A stretch of 64,000 nucleotides of DNA from an uncultured Prevotella sp. (GTDB taxonomy: Bacteria; Bacteroidota; Bacteroidia; Bacteroidales; Bacteroidaceae): the NCBI GenBank assembly GCA_900314935.1, contig OMXE01000002.1:92263-156262 (forward strand), given 5' to 3'. Below, piece by piece: positions 42,579-51,425 of this stretch (positions are counted from its first letter, which is position 1; each line of letters starts with the position of its first letter). The position numbers and the translations under genes are program-made. Below the pieces are notes generated by a model that was not told the origin of the DNA, searched no databases, and saw nothing but the letters and a program-made list of their open reading frames with translations.

Positions 42579-43154
42579 ATGAAAAAGTTTACTTCAATCA
42601 TCACCCTGATGCTCATCGCAGCGATGGCATTTACTTTCACCTCTTGCGAGGACGAGTATATCGCCGATAACCTGAGCGGCGGTACTTTCTACGGAAAGAC
42701 ATGGCAGGGAACCATTCGTCAGTACTACCACGACCGTTGGGGTCTCACCGGAAACCACTACCGCACCGTGATGCAGTTCAATGGCGAAGGCTACACATCA
42801 GGTACTGGTTATGAGGTGGACTACGATCTCGACGATCCGTACGGAAGCTACTACTACTGCGAGTTCGACTGGAGTGTATATGGCGGCACCATCACCATCC
42901 GTTATGCGGATACCTATTATGCACCTGTATATATCTACGACTACTCGCTGAGCAGCAACTACTTCGAGGGATACTTCGATGATGGAACGGCATCAGACAT
43001 CTCCTTCCGCCTGTATGCCATCAACAACTTCGACTGGGATCCTTACTGGTACGACTATGATTACTACGATTATTATTACTATGCCAAGCCGCAGACCCGC
43101 GCAGCTGGTGACAGCAAGCTGAAGACCGCTGCCAAGGGAGCGTTTGCAAAATGA
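42579..43154 (+). CDS. Tyr/Asp-rich lipoprotein
   Basis: The 191-residue product has a lipobox (FTFTSCED, Cys23) and a compact all-beta region (GGTFYGKTWQGTIRQYY, GGTITIRYADTYYAPVYIYDY) that resembles small lipocalin-type outer-membrane lipoproteins of Bacteroidales. A stretch of about 20 residues made mostly of Tyr and Asp lies at about 157-175. The last 20 residues are basic. No close family is known to me. Confidence 0.78.
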   Translation: MKKFTSIITLMLIAAMAFTFTSCEDEYIADNLSGGTFYGKTWQGTIRQYYHDRWGLTGNHYRTVMQFNGEGYTSGTGYEVDYDLDDPYGSYYYCEFDWSVYGGTITIRYADTYYAPVYIYDYSLSSNYFEGYFDDGTASDISFRLYAINNFDWDPYWYDYDYYDYYYYAKPQTRAAGDSKLKTAAKGAFAK

Positions 43155-43187
43155 TATATACTCATGTTTATTAGGGATAGCATATGA

Positions 43188-43233
43188 AAGGAGGGGGTGA
43201 CCACCAAGCGGGTCGCCCTCTCCGCTTTTTTGT
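43188..43233 (+). terminator. Terminator of the Tyr-rich lipoprotein gene
   Basis: GGAGGGGGTGACC pairs imperfectly with GGGTCGCCCTCTCC and is followed by six T residues. Confidence 0.75.
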
Positions 43234-43241
43234 CATCATCG

Positions 43242-43273
43242 TTTGGTCGTTTGGACAAAACACATTATCTTTG
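43242..43273 (+). promoter_or_regulatory. Consensus promoter of tex
   Basis: TTTG at 43242-43245, a 20-bp spacer, TATCTTTG at 43266-43273. Confidence 0.75.
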
Positions 43274-43298
43274 TCGTCGGAAACAAACATACTACGAC

Positions 43299-45449
43299 AT
43301 GAATCCATTCACCAAGAGAATAGCACAAGTATTAGGACTTCCCGAAAAAGGGGTTGACAATACACTGGCGCTGCTGGAGGACGGCTGCACCATCCCTTTC
43401 ATCTCCCGCTACAGAAAGGAGCGGACCGGAGGACTCGACGAGGTACAGATCACCCGCATCGCCGATATGAACGACAAACTGAAGGAACTGGTCAAGCGGA
43501 AGGAAACCATCGTCAAGACCATTACCGAACAGGAGAAGATGACCGCCGAGCTGCAGAAACGCATTGATGACTGCTGGGACGCTACGGAGCTGGAGGATAT
43601 CTACCTGCCCTTCCGACCCAAGCGCAGGACGAGGGCTTCCGTGGCGAAGGAACAAGGTCTGGAGCCGCTGGCCACTCTCCTGCTCATGCAGCGGGAGCAG
43701 AATCCCAAACAGGCTGCCCAACGATTTGTGAAAGGTGAGGTGACTGATGTGGAGGCGGCCCTCAAGGGAGCGCAGGATATCATTGCAGAAATGGTGAGTG
43801 AGGACGAACGCAGTCGTAACATCGTACGCCAGTCGTTCCGCCGCAATGCGCTCATTACCAGTAAGGTGGTGAAGGCGAAGAAGGAAACGGAGGAAGCGGC
43901 GAAATATTCCGATTACTTCGACTGGCACGAGCCGCTCAAACGGTGTTCTTCCCACCGACTGCTGGCTATGCGGCGCGGGGAGAGCGAAGGTATTCTGAGA
44001 GTGAGTATCACCACCGATGATGACTTCTGCATCGATCGTCTGCAACGGAACTATGTTCGTGGCTACGGTAAGTGCCAGCGCCTGGTTAGCGAGGCCGTGG
44101 AAGACGGCTACAAGCGTCTGCTGGAACCCAGTATCGAGACCGAGTTTGCGGCCCTGAGCAAGGAACAGGCGGATGATGAGGCCATCCAGGTATTCACCTC
44201 CAACCTGCGCCAGCTACTGATGGATGCGCCGTTAGGACAGAAAAGGGTGATGGGTGTTGACCCCGGCTTCCGTACAGGCTGTAAGGTAGTGTGCCTTGAT
44301 GCACAGGGTAACCTGCTGCACCATGAGGCCATCTTCCCCCACCCGCCTGTCAACCATCGTATGCAGGCCACCATGCACGTACAGAAAATGATAGACGACT
44401 ACCATATCGAGGCCATTGCCATCGGTAATGGTACGGCCAGTCGTGAAACCAAGGAGTTCATGCAGGATGTCATCTCCTCCCTCCCCACTCCACACTCCAC
44501 AAGCAACACTCCACAAGTTTTTGTGGTGAGCGAAGACGGTGCCTCTGTCTATTCCGCTTCCAAGACTGCCCGCGAGGAGTTCCCCGATGAGGATGTAACG
44601 GTGCGTGGGGCTGTCAGTATCGGTCGCCGACTCATGGATCCTTTGGCCGAACTGGTGAAGATCGACCCGAAGAGCATCGGTGTAGGACAGTATCAGCATG
44701 ATGTGGACCAAGGGAAGCTGAAGAGGAGTCTTGACCAGACCGTAGAGAGCTGTGTGAACCTCGTGGGCGTGAACCTGAATACCGCCAGTCATCACCTTCT
44801 TACCTACGTCAGCGGATTAGGTCCTACGTTAGCCAAGAACATCGTTGACTACCGCAGCGACAACGGTGCCTTTACCTCCCGTTCCCAACTCAAGAAAGTT
44901 CCCCGCTTAGGACCCGCAGCCTTTGAGCAGTGTGCCGGCTTCCTCCGCATCCCTGGAGCTGAGAACCCGCTCGACAACTCTGCCGTTCATCCCGAACGCT
45001 ATCACCTGGTGGAACAGATGGCTAAGGACCAGCATTGTACCGTCAAACAGCTCATTGAGGAGAAAAACAGAAGGGAGGCTATCGATATCCATCAGTATGT
45101 GACCGACGAGGTGGGAATCCCCACACTGACGGATATCATGAAAGAGCTGGAGAAACCCGGAAGGGACCCCAGAGAGCAGGTGGAGGTCTTCGAGTTCGAC
45201 CCGAATGTGAAAGAGGTAGACGACCTGGAGGAAGGGATGATCTTACCAGGTATCGTGACGAACATCACCAACTTCGGCGCCTTTGTGGACATTGGTGTGC
45301 ATCAAGACGGACTGGTTCATATCTCTCAGTTAGCCAATAAGTTCGTAAAAGATCCTAATGAGGTTGTTCACCTGCATCAGCATGTGAAGGTGAAGGTGGT
45401 GGAAATAGACAGAAGGAGAAACCGCATCTCACTCACCATGCGCCTCTAA
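43299..45449 (+). CDS. tex: Tex family RNA-binding transcription accessory protein
   Basis: The 716-residue protein has the Tex N-domain, a YqgF/RNase H-like domain (GVDPGFRTGCKV, about 315-326), a helix-hairpin-helix (YVSGLGPTLAKNIV) and a C-terminal S1 domain (GIVTNITNFGAFVDIGVHQD). Tex binds nucleic acid and affects transcription. The start is MNPFTKRIAQVLG at 43299, directly after a strong promoter. An in-frame PTPHSTSNTP insert (44477-44515) separates two strands of the RNase H-like domain. Confidence 0.93.
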   Translation: MNPFTKRIAQVLGLPEKGVDNTLALLEDGCTIPFISRYRKERTGGLDEVQITRIADMNDKLKELVKRKETIVKTITEQEKMTAELQKRIDDCWDATELEDIYLPFRPKRRTRASVAKEQGLEPLATLLLMQREQNPKQAAQRFVKGEVTDVEAALKGAQDIIAEMVSEDERSRNIVRQSFRRNALITSKVVKAKKETEEAAKYSDYFDWHEPLKRCSSHRLLAMRRGESEGILRVSITTDDDFCIDRLQRNYVRGYGKCQRLVSEAVEDGYKRLLEPSIETEFAALSKEQADDEAIQVFTSNLRQLLMDAPLGQKRVMGVDPGFRTGCKVVCLDAQGNLLHHEAIFPHPPVNHRMQATMHVQKMIDDYHIEAIAIGNGTASRETKEFMQDVISSLPTPHSTSNTPQVFVVSEDGASVYSASKTAREEFPDEDVTVRGAVSIGRRLMDPLAELVKIDPKSIGVGQYQHDVDQGKLKRSLDQTVESCVNLVGVNLNTASHHLLTYVSGLGPTLAKNIVDYRSDNGAFTSRSQLKKVPRLGPAAFEQCAGFLRIPGAENPLDNSAVHPERYHLVEQMAKDQHCTVKQLIEEKNRREAIDIHQYVTDEVGIPTLTDIMKELEKPGRDPREQVEVFEFDPNVKEVDDLEEGMILPGIVTNITNFGAFVDIGVHQDGLVHISQLANKFVKDPNEVVHLHQHVKVKVVEIDRRRNRISLTMRL
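44477..44515. repeat. In-frame CTCCACACTCCAC insert in tex
   Basis: CCCCACTCCACACTCCACAA and a following AACACTCCAC unit encode PTPHSTSNTP, absent from typical Tex proteins. Confidence 0.8.
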
Positions 45450-45455
45450 CACTCC

Positions 45456-46184
45456 TCAATTCCGAATAGGAAGTCTGCGCCACAACCAGTTGGGAATCAT
45501 TCGCCAGAAAGGCACCAGCAGTCGGTAACGCCAATCGATAACCCGCACATGGCGCTGCTGCTGGATGGCGTGTAGGATGTCCTTGGCCACCTTGTCAGCA
45601 TCCATCAGCAAAGGATACTTCTTCCCGTCGCCCAGCAGCGGCGTATCCACGAAACCGGGTCGGATATCCGTAAAGCGAATGGGTAGTTTCCGCATGTTGG
45701 TCTGTTGCTCTAACGACTGGATATACACGTTCTGGAAAGCCTTGGTGGCGCTGTACGACGGGGCGGCACCTAATCCTTTTGTTCCTGCAATCGAAGAGAT
45801 GACCGCAATATGACCGCCCTGATGGTCGGCCATATACGTAAAGACGGTATCCACCATCCGCGTGAATCCCAAGGCATTGGTCATCACCGTCTTCCTTTCC
45901 ACCTCCTCATCCAGCAGCATGTTCTGCTTTCCGATTCCCGAAGCATGGAAATACAGGTCGACACCACCTACCTTATCGATAAGTTCCAGCAGTCGCTGGG
46001 GTGCATCATCCGCCATCACGTCAATCTGCATCACCTCCACCCTGCCGGGGAAGGATTCTGCCAGTTCGTTCAACGCCTCCATTCTTCGTGCGGCCACACC
46101 TACATGCCACCCTTCTTTCAGTAGCATCTCGCTCACTTTTCGCCCCATGCCAGATGAGGCTCCCAACACAATTGCCTGTTTCAT
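45456..46184 (-). CDS. Short-chain dehydrogenase/reductase
   Basis: The 242-residue protein is a classical SDR: cofactor motif GASSGMG (residues 7-13), catalytic Tyr and Lys in YSATKAFQN (about 146-154), Ser in SSIAG. The Arg-Arg after GVAA suggests NADP(H). It converges on tex with 6 nt between stops. The substrate is unknown. A -7-like TATTTTTG (46192-46199) would give a very short leader. Confidence 0.88.
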   Translation of the reverse strand: MKQAIVLGASSGMGRKVSEMLLKEGWHVGVAARRMEALNELAESFPGRVEVMQIDVMADDAPQRLLELIDKVGGVDLYFHASGIGKQNMLLDEEVERKTVMTNALGFTRMVDTVFTYMADHQGGHIAVISSIAGTKGLGAAPSYSATKAFQNVYIQSLEQQTNMRKLPIRFTDIRPGFVDTPLLGDGKKYPLLMDADKVAKDILHAIQQQRHVRVIDWRYRLLVPFWRMIPNWLWRRLPIRN

Positions 46185-46283
46185 GATAGGGCAAAAATAC
46201 AAAAAAATGACGAAAGAAGGTGCTATTTGGGCTTTTTTTTGAAAAATAACGGCTCATACATGACTGTTATCAACTTTTTTGTC

Positions 46284-46291
46284 TATCTTTG
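46284..46291 (+). promoter_or_regulatory. -7 box of the sppA operon
   Basis: TATCTTTG, 66 nt before the sppA ATG. Confidence 0.6.
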
Positions 46292-46357
46292 CAAAGAATT
46301 GGCTATGCCTTTTTTGTTTTATAATCACGATGTTTAACAAGATGTCATAAAACGTAT

Positions 46358-48133
46358 ATGAAAAATTTCTTTTTGAATGTGCTCGCCACAGTGGTGGGCA
46401 TCTTGGTGTTTTTGCTGTTGATCGGCTTCTTTGGTGTAATGAGTATCGTAGGTATGGTAGCCTCTACCGATGCCACGACCAAGGTGAAGGACAATAGTGT
46501 GTTGGTATTGAAAATGGATGGTTCGCTGGAAGAGCGGGCTGAAGACAATATCATGACCCAACTCTCCGGCGTGGTGGGTCAGACCATCGGTCTTGAGGAA
46601 ACCCTCAACGCCATCAAGAAAGCTAAGGAGAATGACAATGTAAAAGGTATCTATATAGAAGGAGGAATGTTCAGCGGAATCCCTGCCTCCACGCAGGAGC
46701 TGCGCGATGCGCTCGTCGATTTCAAGAAAAGCGGTAAGTGGATCGTAGCCTATGCCGACCAGTATTCGCAGAGTTCTTATTACCTGGCCAGTGTGGCCGA
46801 TAAGATCTGGCTGAACCCGCAGGGTATGATCGATTGGCACGGTCTGGCTTCTCAGCCCTACTACCTGAAGGACCTGCTGGAGAAGTTCGGTGTGAAGGTG
46901 CAGCTGGCCAAGGTGGGTGCTTACAAGAGTGCGCCCGAGACCTACACCTCCGACCACATGAGCGAGCCCAACCGCGAACAGATCACGGCGTATATCACAG
47001 GTATCTGGGACACCATGCTGAATGATGTCTCCGCCAGTCGTAAGATCAGTAAGGAAACCCTGAACACCCTTGCCGACGGTATGGTGATGCTGGACGACCA
47101 GCAGGATTACGTCAAGAACAAGCTGGTTGACAAGCTGCTCTATAGTGAGGAAGTGAAAGGCGAAGTGAAGAAACTGCTGGGCATTGACGACGACAAGGAC
47201 ATCAACCAGATCAATGTGGAGCAGATGCAGAACGTGAAAGAGAAACGCAAGGGCGATGAGATTGCCGTCTATTATGCCTATGGTAGTATTGTAGATGACA
47301 GAGGAACGGGTTCCTTGGGTTCAACCGACCATCTGATTGTGGGTAAGGAAGTGAGCAAGGACCTTGAGAAGCTGGCTTCCGACGATAAGGTGAAGGCCGT
47401 CGTACTGCGCGTCAACAGCGGCGGTGGTTCTGCCTATGCTTCTGAGCAGATCTGGCATGCTGTCATGAACCTCAAAGCCAAGAAGCCTGTCGTAGTATCC
47501 ATGGGTGGCATGGCTGCCTCTGGCGGTTACTATATCAGCTGTCCGGCCAACTGGATCGTGGCTGAGCCTACCACCATCACGGGTAGCATCGGTATCTTTG
47601 GTATGTTCCCCGACTTCAGCGGTCTGCTTACGCAGAAGCTGGGTGTGAAGTTCGACGAGGTGAAGACCAACAAGAACGCTGGCTTCGGCACCATGGCCCG
47701 TCCGTTCAACGAGGAAGAGATGGGTTATCTCAATGCCTATATCGACCGTGGCTATAAGCTGTTCCGTAAGCGTGTGGCCGATGGAAGAAAGCAGAGCCCC
47801 GAAGCCATCGAAGAGATTGCACAAGGTCATGTATGGCTGGGCAAGGACGCCCTGGGCATCAAGTTGGTTGACCAGCTTGGTAGTATCGATGATGCCGTGA
47901 AGAAAGCAGCCGAGCTGGCCAAGCTCGACCAATACTTCACCTCTTCCTATCCCGGCGAGGTGGACTTCTTCGACCAGATCATGGACAGTATGTCGGATAC
48001 CGGTGGTAACTACCTCGATGCGAAGATGCGTGCCACCTTGGGTGATTTCTACGAGCCGTTCATGTTGATCAAGAATATCGACAAACAGAATGCCATCCAG
48101 GCAAGATTACCGTTCTATCTGAATATCCGATAA
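46358..48133 (+). CDS. sppA: Signal peptide peptidase SppA, 67K type
   Basis: The 591-residue enzyme has an N-terminal membrane anchor (about 8-30) and two S49 domains. Catalytic Lys is in KVGAYKSAPE (about residue 192) and Ser in MGGMAASGGYY (about 390), as in E. coli SppA. It degrades leftover signal peptides in the membrane. First gene of the sppA-lpxK-punA-thiL operon, 2 nt before lpxK. Confidence 0.95.
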   Translation: MKNFFLNVLATVVGILVFLLLIGFFGVMSIVGMVASTDATTKVKDNSVLVLKMDGSLEERAEDNIMTQLSGVVGQTIGLEETLNAIKKAKENDNVKGIYIEGGMFSGIPASTQELRDALVDFKKSGKWIVAYADQYSQSSYYLASVADKIWLNPQGMIDWHGLASQPYYLKDLLEKFGVKVQLAKVGAYKSAPETYTSDHMSEPNREQITAYITGIWDTMLNDVSASRKISKETLNTLADGMVMLDDQQDYVKNKLVDKLLYSEEVKGEVKKLLGIDDDKDINQINVEQMQNVKEKRKGDEIAVYYAYGSIVDDRGTGSLGSTDHLIVGKEVSKDLEKLASDDKVKAVVLRVNSGGGSAYASEQIWHAVMNLKAKKPVVVSMGGMAASGGYYISCPANWIVAEPTTITGSIGIFGMFPDFSGLLTQKLGVKFDEVKTNKNAGFGTMARPFNEEEMGYLNAYIDRGYKLFRKRVADGRKQSPEAIEEIAQGHVWLGKDALGIKLVDQLGSIDDAVKKAAELAKLDQYFTSSYPGEVDFFDQIMDSMSDTGGNYLDAKMRATLGDFYEPFMLIKNIDKQNAIQARLPFYLNIR

Positions 48134-48135
48134 CC

Positions 48136-49308
48136 ATGGAAGGTGATTTCATCAAGATACGCGAATGGCTGCTGCCCGTCAGCTGGCTCTACGGTATCGG
48201 TGTAAGATTCCGCAACCAGCTGTTCGAGATGGGCGTGCTGAAAAGCCGTTCCTTCAAGACCCCCATCATCTCGGTGGGGAACATCACGGTGGGCGGCTCT
48301 GGCAAGACACCGCATGTAGAGTATCTGGTTCGTCTGCTTCAAAACAAGACGAAGGTGGCAGTACTCAGCAGGGGCTACAAGCGCAAGAGCTCGGGCTATG
48401 TGCTGGCCGACAAGGACTCCACGTCGCGTATGATTGGTGATGAGCCTTACCAGATGAAGAAGAAGTATCCTGATATCTATGTCGCCGTCGACAGGAACCG
48501 TTGTCATGGCATCGACCGTCTCACAGGCGACGAGGAGACAAAGGATACCGATGTGGTTCTGCTTGACGATGCCTTCCAGCATCGCTACGTCAAGCCGGGC
48601 ATCAATATCCTGCTGGTCGACTACCACCGTCTCATTATCTACGACAAGCTGTTGCCCGCCGGTATGCTGCGGGAGCCCAAGCAGGGTAAGAACCGTGCTG
48701 ATATCGTGATCGTCACGAAATGTCCGCGCGACCTCAAGCCTATGGAGTTCCGCGTGCTCACCAGGGCGATGAACCTCTACCCTTATCAGAAGCTGTTCTT
48801 CACCACACTGAAATACAATAAGCTGAAACCGCTGTATTACGGTGACGACAAACCGCTGAGCGACATCCAGTCGGATATGAATATCCTGCTGCTTACAGGT
48901 ATCGCCTCACCCAAGCAGATGATGATCGACCTGGAGCCTTACACCAAGAACATCACGCCGCTCACCTATCCCGATCATCATCGTTTCAAGAAGAAGGATA
49001 TCGAGCTCATCAACGACACCTTCGCTGCTATGCCTGAACCCAAGATGGTGATCACCACCGAGAAAGACAATGCACGACTGTTTGGTGTGGAAGGACTATC
49101 CGACGAGGTAAGACAGCATATCTACATGCTTCCCATCGAGGTGGAGTTCATGCTGGATCAACAAGAAGAGTTTAACGAAAAGATCATTGGCTATGTACGA
49201 AAAAATTCAAGAAACAGCATCCTGGCTAAAGCAAAGGATGAGCACAAGTCCAACAACCGCGATCATTCTGGGAACGGGCCTCGGACAATTAGCTTCAGAA
49301 ATAACTGA
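48136..49308 (+). CDS. lpxK: Tetraacyldisaccharide 4'-kinase
   Basis: The 390-residue enzyme phosphorylates the lipid A precursor at the 4' position. The P-loop VGNITVGGSGKTPHVEYL lies at about 51-68, and SRGYKRKSSGY and DDAFQHRYV follow. An N-terminal hydrophobic stretch fits membrane association. The last 38 residues (after GYVRKNSRNSIL) overlap the start of punA in another frame and look low-complexity; the overlap is 116 nt. Confidence 0.92.
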   Translation: MEGDFIKIREWLLPVSWLYGIGVRFRNQLFEMGVLKSRSFKTPIISVGNITVGGSGKTPHVEYLVRLLQNKTKVAVLSRGYKRKSSGYVLADKDSTSRMIGDEPYQMKKKYPDIYVAVDRNRCHGIDRLTGDEETKDTDVVLLDDAFQHRYVKPGINILLVDYHRLIIYDKLLPAGMLREPKQGKNRADIVIVTKCPRDLKPMEFRVLTRAMNLYPYQKLFFTTLKYNKLKPLYYGDDKPLSDIQSDMNILLLTGIASPKQMMIDLEPYTKNITPLTYPDHHRFKKKDIELINDTFAAMPEPKMVITTEKDNARLFGVEGLSDEVRQHIYMLPIEVEFMLDQQEEFNEKIIGYVRKNSRNSILAKAKDEHKSNNRDHSGNGPRTISFRNN

Positions 49309-50002
49309 TACGTATGAGTTTCCTTATTCAGAGATTCCCAACTTCCCTGTATCAACGGTAGAGGGCCACTCCGGGAAGCTCATCTTCGGAAAGCTTGGTA
49401 ACAAGGATATCATGGCCATGCAGGGGCGTTTCCACTTTTATGAAGGCTACTCCATGAAAGAGGTCACCTTCCCCATCCGCGTGATGTACGAGCTGGGCAT
49501 CAAGACCCTCTTCGTGAGCAACGCGTCGGGCGGCATGAATCCCTCGTTCAAGATCGGCGACCTGATGATCATCACCGATCATATCAATTTCTTCCCCGAA
49601 CACCCGCTGCGTGGGAAGAACTTCCCTACGGGTCCGCGATTCCCCGACATGCACGAGCCGTACGACCTCGCTTTGATTGCCGAGGCCGACAAGATTGCTC
49701 AGGAGAAGGGCATCTATGTGGTGCATGGCGTGTATGTAGGCGTACAAGGACCCACCTTCGAGACACCGGCCGAATACAGGATGTACCGCACACTGGGTGG
49801 TGATGCGGTAGGTATGAGTACCGTTCCTGAGGTCATCGTGGCCCATCACTGCGGCATCAAGACCTTCGGTGTGTCGGTCATCACCGACCTCGGTGGCTTC
49901 GACGTACCAGTAGCCGTGAGTCATGAGGAGGTACAGGAAGCTGCTAACAAGGCCCAGCCACTCATGACCGAGATCATGCGAGAGATGATCAACAGGGCAT
50001 AA
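49193..50002 (+). CDS. punA: Purine nucleoside phosphorylase
   Basis: The 269-residue enzyme cleaves purine nucleosides with phosphate. Seen: ILGTGLGQLA (phosphate loop), STVEGHSGKL, QGRFHFYEGY, NASGGMNPSF, and VVHGVYVGVQGPTFETPAEY. The ATG at 49193 (MYEKIQETASWLKQ) is preferred to 49187. It lies in the operon between lpxK and thiL. Confidence 0.93.
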   Translation: MYEKIQETASWLKQRMSTSPTTAIILGTGLGQLASEITDTYEFPYSEIPNFPVSTVEGHSGKLIFGKLGNKDIMAMQGRFHFYEGYSMKEVTFPIRVMYELGIKTLFVSNASGGMNPSFKIGDLMIITDHINFFPEHPLRGKNFPTGPRFPDMHEPYDLALIAEADKIAQEKGIYVVHGVYVGVQGPTFETPAEYRMYRTLGGDAVGMSTVPEVIVAHHCGIKTFGVSVITDLGGFDVPVAVSHEEVQEAANKAQPLMTEIMREMINRA

Positions 50003-50021
50003 CAATAGAAAGAATCAAAAC

Positions 50022-51140
50022 ATGGATATAGCTAAAATCGGCGAGTTCGGTCTCATCGACCGACTCACCGAAGGAATCAAACCCCAAAACGCGTCCACCC
50101 TGAAAGGAGTGGGCGACGACTGTGCTGTGATGCACTATCCCGATTCGGAGGTACTGGTAACCACCGACATGCTCATGGAGGGCGTGCACTTCGACCTTAC
50201 CTATATTGACCTCCAGCACTTAGGGTATAAGTCGGCCATGGTGAACATCTCTGATATCTTCGCCATGAACGGCATACCTCGTCAGATGACGGTCAGTCTC
50301 GCGCTCAGCAAACGGTTCTCTGTGGAGGACATGGAGCAGTTCTACAGCGGACTGCGCATGGCGTGCGACAAATGGAAGGTTGACATTGTGGGAGGCGACA
50401 CCACATCGTCGCTCACAGGAATGGCCATCAGCATCACCTGTATCGGCGAGGCACGTAAAGAGGATATCGTGTATCGCAGCGGCGCCCAGGACACCGATCT
50501 GGTCTGTGTCAGCGGCGACCTCGGTGCGGCCTATATGGGACTCCAGCTGCTGGAGCGTGAAAAGACCGTCTATTACCAGCAGATCGACGAGCTCAACAAG
50601 AAAATAAAGGCGGCCAAGGCCGACGGCTCCTATGAGCAGAAGAAGGAGATGTTCCAGAAACAGTGGGCGCTCACCAAGGATTTCCAGCCCGACTTCTCAG
50701 GAAAGGAGTATCTGCTGCAGCGCCAGCTCAAGCCTGAGGCACGTGGGGACATCATCAAACAGCTGCGCGAGGCCAATATCCGTCCTACGGCCATGATGGA
50801 CATCAGCGACGGTCTTTCAAGCGAGCTGCTGCACATCTGCAAGCAGTCGGGCACAGGATGCCGCATCTACGAGAAGAATATACCTATCGACTACCAGACG
50901 GCCGTGATGGCCGAGGAGCTGAACATGAACGTCACCACCTGCGCCATGAACGGAGGTGAGGACTATGAGCTGCTCTTCACCGTGCCCATCGGCGACCATG
51001 AGAAGATCGAGGCCATGGAAGATGTGAAACTCATCGGTCACATCACCCGCAAGGAACTCGGCACCATGCTGGTCAGCCGCGACGGTCAGGAATTTGCAAT
51101 CACTGCACAAGGGTGGAACCCTTTGAAAGATGAGAGGTGA
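50022..51140 (+). CDS. thiL: Thiamine-monophosphate kinase
   Basis: The 372-residue protein makes thiamine diphosphate from the monophosphate. Motifs: GVGDDCAVM (about 28-36), TTDMLMEGVHFDL, DIVGGDTTSS, MDISDGLSSEL and NGGEDYELLFTVP. Length slightly above usual, due to an inserted charged helix (about 185-215). Last gene of the operon. Confidence 0.94.
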   Translation: MDIAKIGEFGLIDRLTEGIKPQNASTLKGVGDDCAVMHYPDSEVLVTTDMLMEGVHFDLTYIDLQHLGYKSAMVNISDIFAMNGIPRQMTVSLALSKRFSVEDMEQFYSGLRMACDKWKVDIVGGDTTSSLTGMAISITCIGEARKEDIVYRSGAQDTDLVCVSGDLGAAYMGLQLLEREKTVYYQQIDELNKKIKAAKADGSYEQKKEMFQKQWALTKDFQPDFSGKEYLLQRQLKPEARGDIIKQLREANIRPTAMMDISDGLSSELLHICKQSGTGCRIYEKNIPIDYQTAVMAEELNMNVTTCAMNGGEDYELLFTVPIGDHEKIEAMEDVKLIGHITRKELGTMLVSRDGQEFAITAQGWNPLKDER

Positions 51141-51218
51141 GAGGCGCTAGCGTTTGTTACTAAACGTTAAATGAGGGAAGTTTTCATGGAAAAGTTTTTT
51201 CCATTCAAGAAAATATTG

Positions 51219-51226
51219 TACCTTTG
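51219..51226 (+). promoter_or_regulatory. -7 box of tRNA-Phe
   Basis: TACCTTTG, 21 nt before the tRNA 5' end. Confidence 0.65.
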
Positions 51227-51247
51227 CACCCGCTAATCAAAACCAAT

Positions 51248-51320
<73 letters not shown>

Positions 51321-51425
51321 CTCCTCCTTTCATTTGGCCCCTGTCAGTGATTCGTCGCTGCAGGGGCTTCCTCATTTTAATAACTCGTTAATAACTAATT
51401 TAATAACCGTAACTTAACCTGATTT

